A program made the position numbers and the translations under genes. A stretch of DNA of 64,000 bases from Neelides folsomi (lineage: Eukaryota > Arthropoda > Collembola > Neelipleona > Neelidae): the NCBI GenBank assembly GCA_034687125.1, contig JAQGBZ010000008.1, positions 310,001 to 374,000 on the forward strand. Reading direction: 5' to 3'. Numbering within the stretch: the first letter of the stretch is position 1; the number at the start of each line of letters is the position of its first letter. Below the pieces are notes generated by a model. The model was not told the DNA's origin. It worked only from the letters and a program-made list of their open reading frames with translations, and searched no databases. Below are positions 61,901 to 64,000 of the stretch, piece by piece.

Positions 61901-64000
61901 AGGATTCATAAAACCATGAACAATTTCTCATTTCCATACGCCAATAAAGCCTATACATAACTACAAAGATAATAAAATTTTGTACTAAAATAGGTTTGGT
62001 CAAATAATGAAAATATTTTTTATAAATTCGATCAATAAAATATTTTAAAAGTACACTAAAATGATTTCAATTTTAAATGATTAGAAGTTCTGTTTGCTCT
62101 ATTTTAAAATATTTCCTAATTAAAATATTAAAATATTTTCCTTGTTGATTATTTCATTTCCTTTGATTTTAAGAATAGAGAAGAATTTTATTAAATTGTT
62201 TGAGTTTTGCTGTTTTCTATATTAATTCAATTAGAATTAAATATTTATATGATATTATAATGATATTCGAATTAGTTAAATCCCCTAGAATTGTGTTGAT
62301 TGTAATGAGGCGTCGTCTTTTATGAAATTCCGAACTGACTGAGAACCACCGCAAGATAAGCGAGTGGGGAAAGCGGCGACTAATTTGATTGAAAAGTTCT
62401 TCATACGTCGGGGGAGTGAAAGTGAGATAAGAGATAAGTTGGTCCGAAACTCCGTCTAATCACCTCCCTAATTTATATCGCCCCTCAAAGTTGGAAAATG
62501 TTTTGAAACCATTTGAACTTTTCTTCCTCTTCAGCAGAAATAAAGTTACAATTTCCCAAACTCAAGATCTGTCACCTCAAATGAGCGGAATTGTGCGGAA
62601 GCTCAAAGCTTAAAAGCAAATTCAGTCATTTCCTCTCTCAATCCCAAGAGAGCTCAAAATTATTCCCAACTTTTATACGTCTCATGTATTTAATATACTT
62701 AATTTATATAATTAATTTATGCAAAAATAAATAGCTTTTATTTAACACTTTTAACAAATTAATTAACCAAAAAACCAATTTGTATGTATTAAAAAGTAAG
62801 AATATAAATAATAAAAGTAATGACAAAGAATAATAATAAGAGAATGATAAATATTTATCTAATTTGAACAATTAATTCTTTTATTGGTTTCTTTGTTCGT
62901 TGTTTTTTTTGTTTTTTAATAAATGAATTGAATTTTGATTTAATTGAAGAATCAATGGATTGAATGGAATTCTTGTATTAATTCCTCCTAATTCATTTTC
63001 CGAACAGATCCATTAAGGGAGAGTGGAAGAACAAATGGAGATTTGGTATTAGAAATATAAACAACCCACTTGCCATTTTGGAGTGAAGCCATTATTTTCC
63101 ATTAAATCTCCTCCGTCCCATTCGACTTCTTTCAGACATTCAAAACATTTAAAACTAACAAGGTATTGTAATTGTAGCTCGATGGCGTTTACGTTTTCTC
63201 CTCTTTGATCTCTCTTTGTTCCAAATGTGTCTGTCCGTGTGTTATATCTGTGAGGTCCATAAAGGCCAAAATGGGGGAATTCGCCGGTTGGGGGAAGTCC
63301 GTGAGGGAATAAAATGCAAAGACTCTTTTTCGTTAAACCTTTGAGCCCCCATGTATTTATTTCCTACGTGATGGACAGAGGAAATTGTGGAGGCGACTTA
63401 TGTCCCACAACATACATTGTGTGCGTAGTGGCTGTTTGGAAGAGATTCAAAGGATTTTCCCTCATCATCCTCCGATTTCACCTCCATTCATAATTGAAGA
63501 ATGATTGAAATCCCCGCATCGGAATTAATATTTACACTAATCGCTATTCGATCCTTTGTCCCTTGACAGTTCAACTAATATTTTAAGTCTTTAATTTCAT
63601 TCTAATTATAAAACTAAAATAGAAATATCAACTTTAAAATTTTACTAAAATTGTGAATTAATAAAAGAAATTTAAAATAAGTGTACAATTGTAATTTTAT
63701 ATAAAATGTTCTTTTTAAACTAAAAAATCGTTTTATTTGTCTAGTCTATGGGAAGGAAACAGCAGCTACAAGTAGGCTCTAAATAGCGTCGAAAGAAAAA
63801 AGGAGATCTTGTGAAGGGCCGAAGTTAAGAGAGTGCAATAAAGATAATCGATGGGAATGTGAGGGAATAAAAGGAAATCGGAAGCTCATGGACTTCCTTG
63901 TAACTTGGATAATAAAACGGTCTGGTTCGTACGCGAAGCGATGCGGCTCTCCCTTTTTATACCAATTCTTCTACCTATCTATCTCGAGGGTCAGAGAGAG
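55901..64000. other. Mostly non-coding 8-kb tail of the window
   Basis: Long AT-rich stretches alternate with GC-richer patches (for example near 56700-56900, 57340-57600, 59100-59170, 59540-59760, 59950-60200, 62290-62640 and 63000-63500). No gene with several matching exons was found. The patches resemble in texture the DNA at 1-26 kb and may be regulatory or 5' introns of a gene starting beyond the window. Confidence 0.55.
57481..57584 (+). CDS. Weak candidate internal exon, product unknown
   Basis: Between an ATCAAG acceptor and a GTACGT donor, one frame reads 34 residues: LTVRWNREDRWVHFNFHYTV, then GAHQNPVYLYNTHT. The alternating aromatic/polar pattern looks like beta-strand protein, and the GC content is higher than the surroundings. 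No partner exon in matching phase was found nearby, all three frames are open here, and I know no family with this sequence. It may be chance. Confidence 0.2.

Overview
The window is eukaryotic nuclear DNA, almost certainly from an arthropod or another protostome invertebrate. Genes are split into many short exons with GT..AG introns, mostly 73-160 bp, and intergenic DNA is AT-rich. The best-resolved long gene is a class-2 secreted semaphorin, a class typical of invertebrates. I cannot assign order or species from sequence alone. No rRNA, tRNA, CRISPR or bacterial-style operon was recognised. Exon boundaries below were worked out by hand from reading frame, splice sites and remembered family resemblance; every multi-exon model given above 0.9 confidence closes in phase at each junction. 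|| Layout. (1) 1-10715: no coding exon recognised; unusually GC-rich, purine/pyrimidine-patchy DNA, upstream of or inside the 5' part of the semaphorin gene. (2) 10716-29933 (+): Sema2-type semaphorin, 14 exons, with a 13.4-kb intron after the first exon seen; the signal-peptide exon(s) were not found. (3) 29934-34940: AT-rich intergenic DNA holding a decayed DNA transposon (about 31577-33315) with imperfect terminal inverted repeats, subterminal repeats, perfect palindromes and a frame-broken transposase remnant. (4) 34941-48283: a compact block of housekeeping-type genes. On the minus strand are Sec63, a TIGAR-like phosphatase, sorbitol dehydrogenase, a small coiled-coil protein, and one or two unidentified acidic/basic protein genes. 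On the plus strand are the mitochondrial pyruvate carrier MPC2 and, just upstream of it, an orphan terminal exon. (5) 49621-55748 (+): a secreted WAP-domain protein whose 3.75-kb first intron carries a 321-bp MULE-like MITE with a 9-bp target-site duplication. (6) 55749-64000: mainly non-coding, with one weak candidate exon near 57.5 kb. || Function. Three of the middle-block genes serve carbon metabolism: polyol oxidation (SORD), sugar-bisphosphate dephosphorylation (TIGAR) and mitochondrial pyruvate import (MPC2). Sec63 serves protein translocation into the ER. The two secreted proteins (Sema2 and WAP) sit at the flanks in long, intron-rich, GC-richer territory. Nothing suggests co-transcription; close spacing simply reflects a compact gene block. 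No clearly new biological system was found. The best leads are the structured transposon remnant, the MULE-type MITE, the orphan exon before MPC2, the frame conflict at 46.7-47.1 kb and the composition split between the two kinds of territory.
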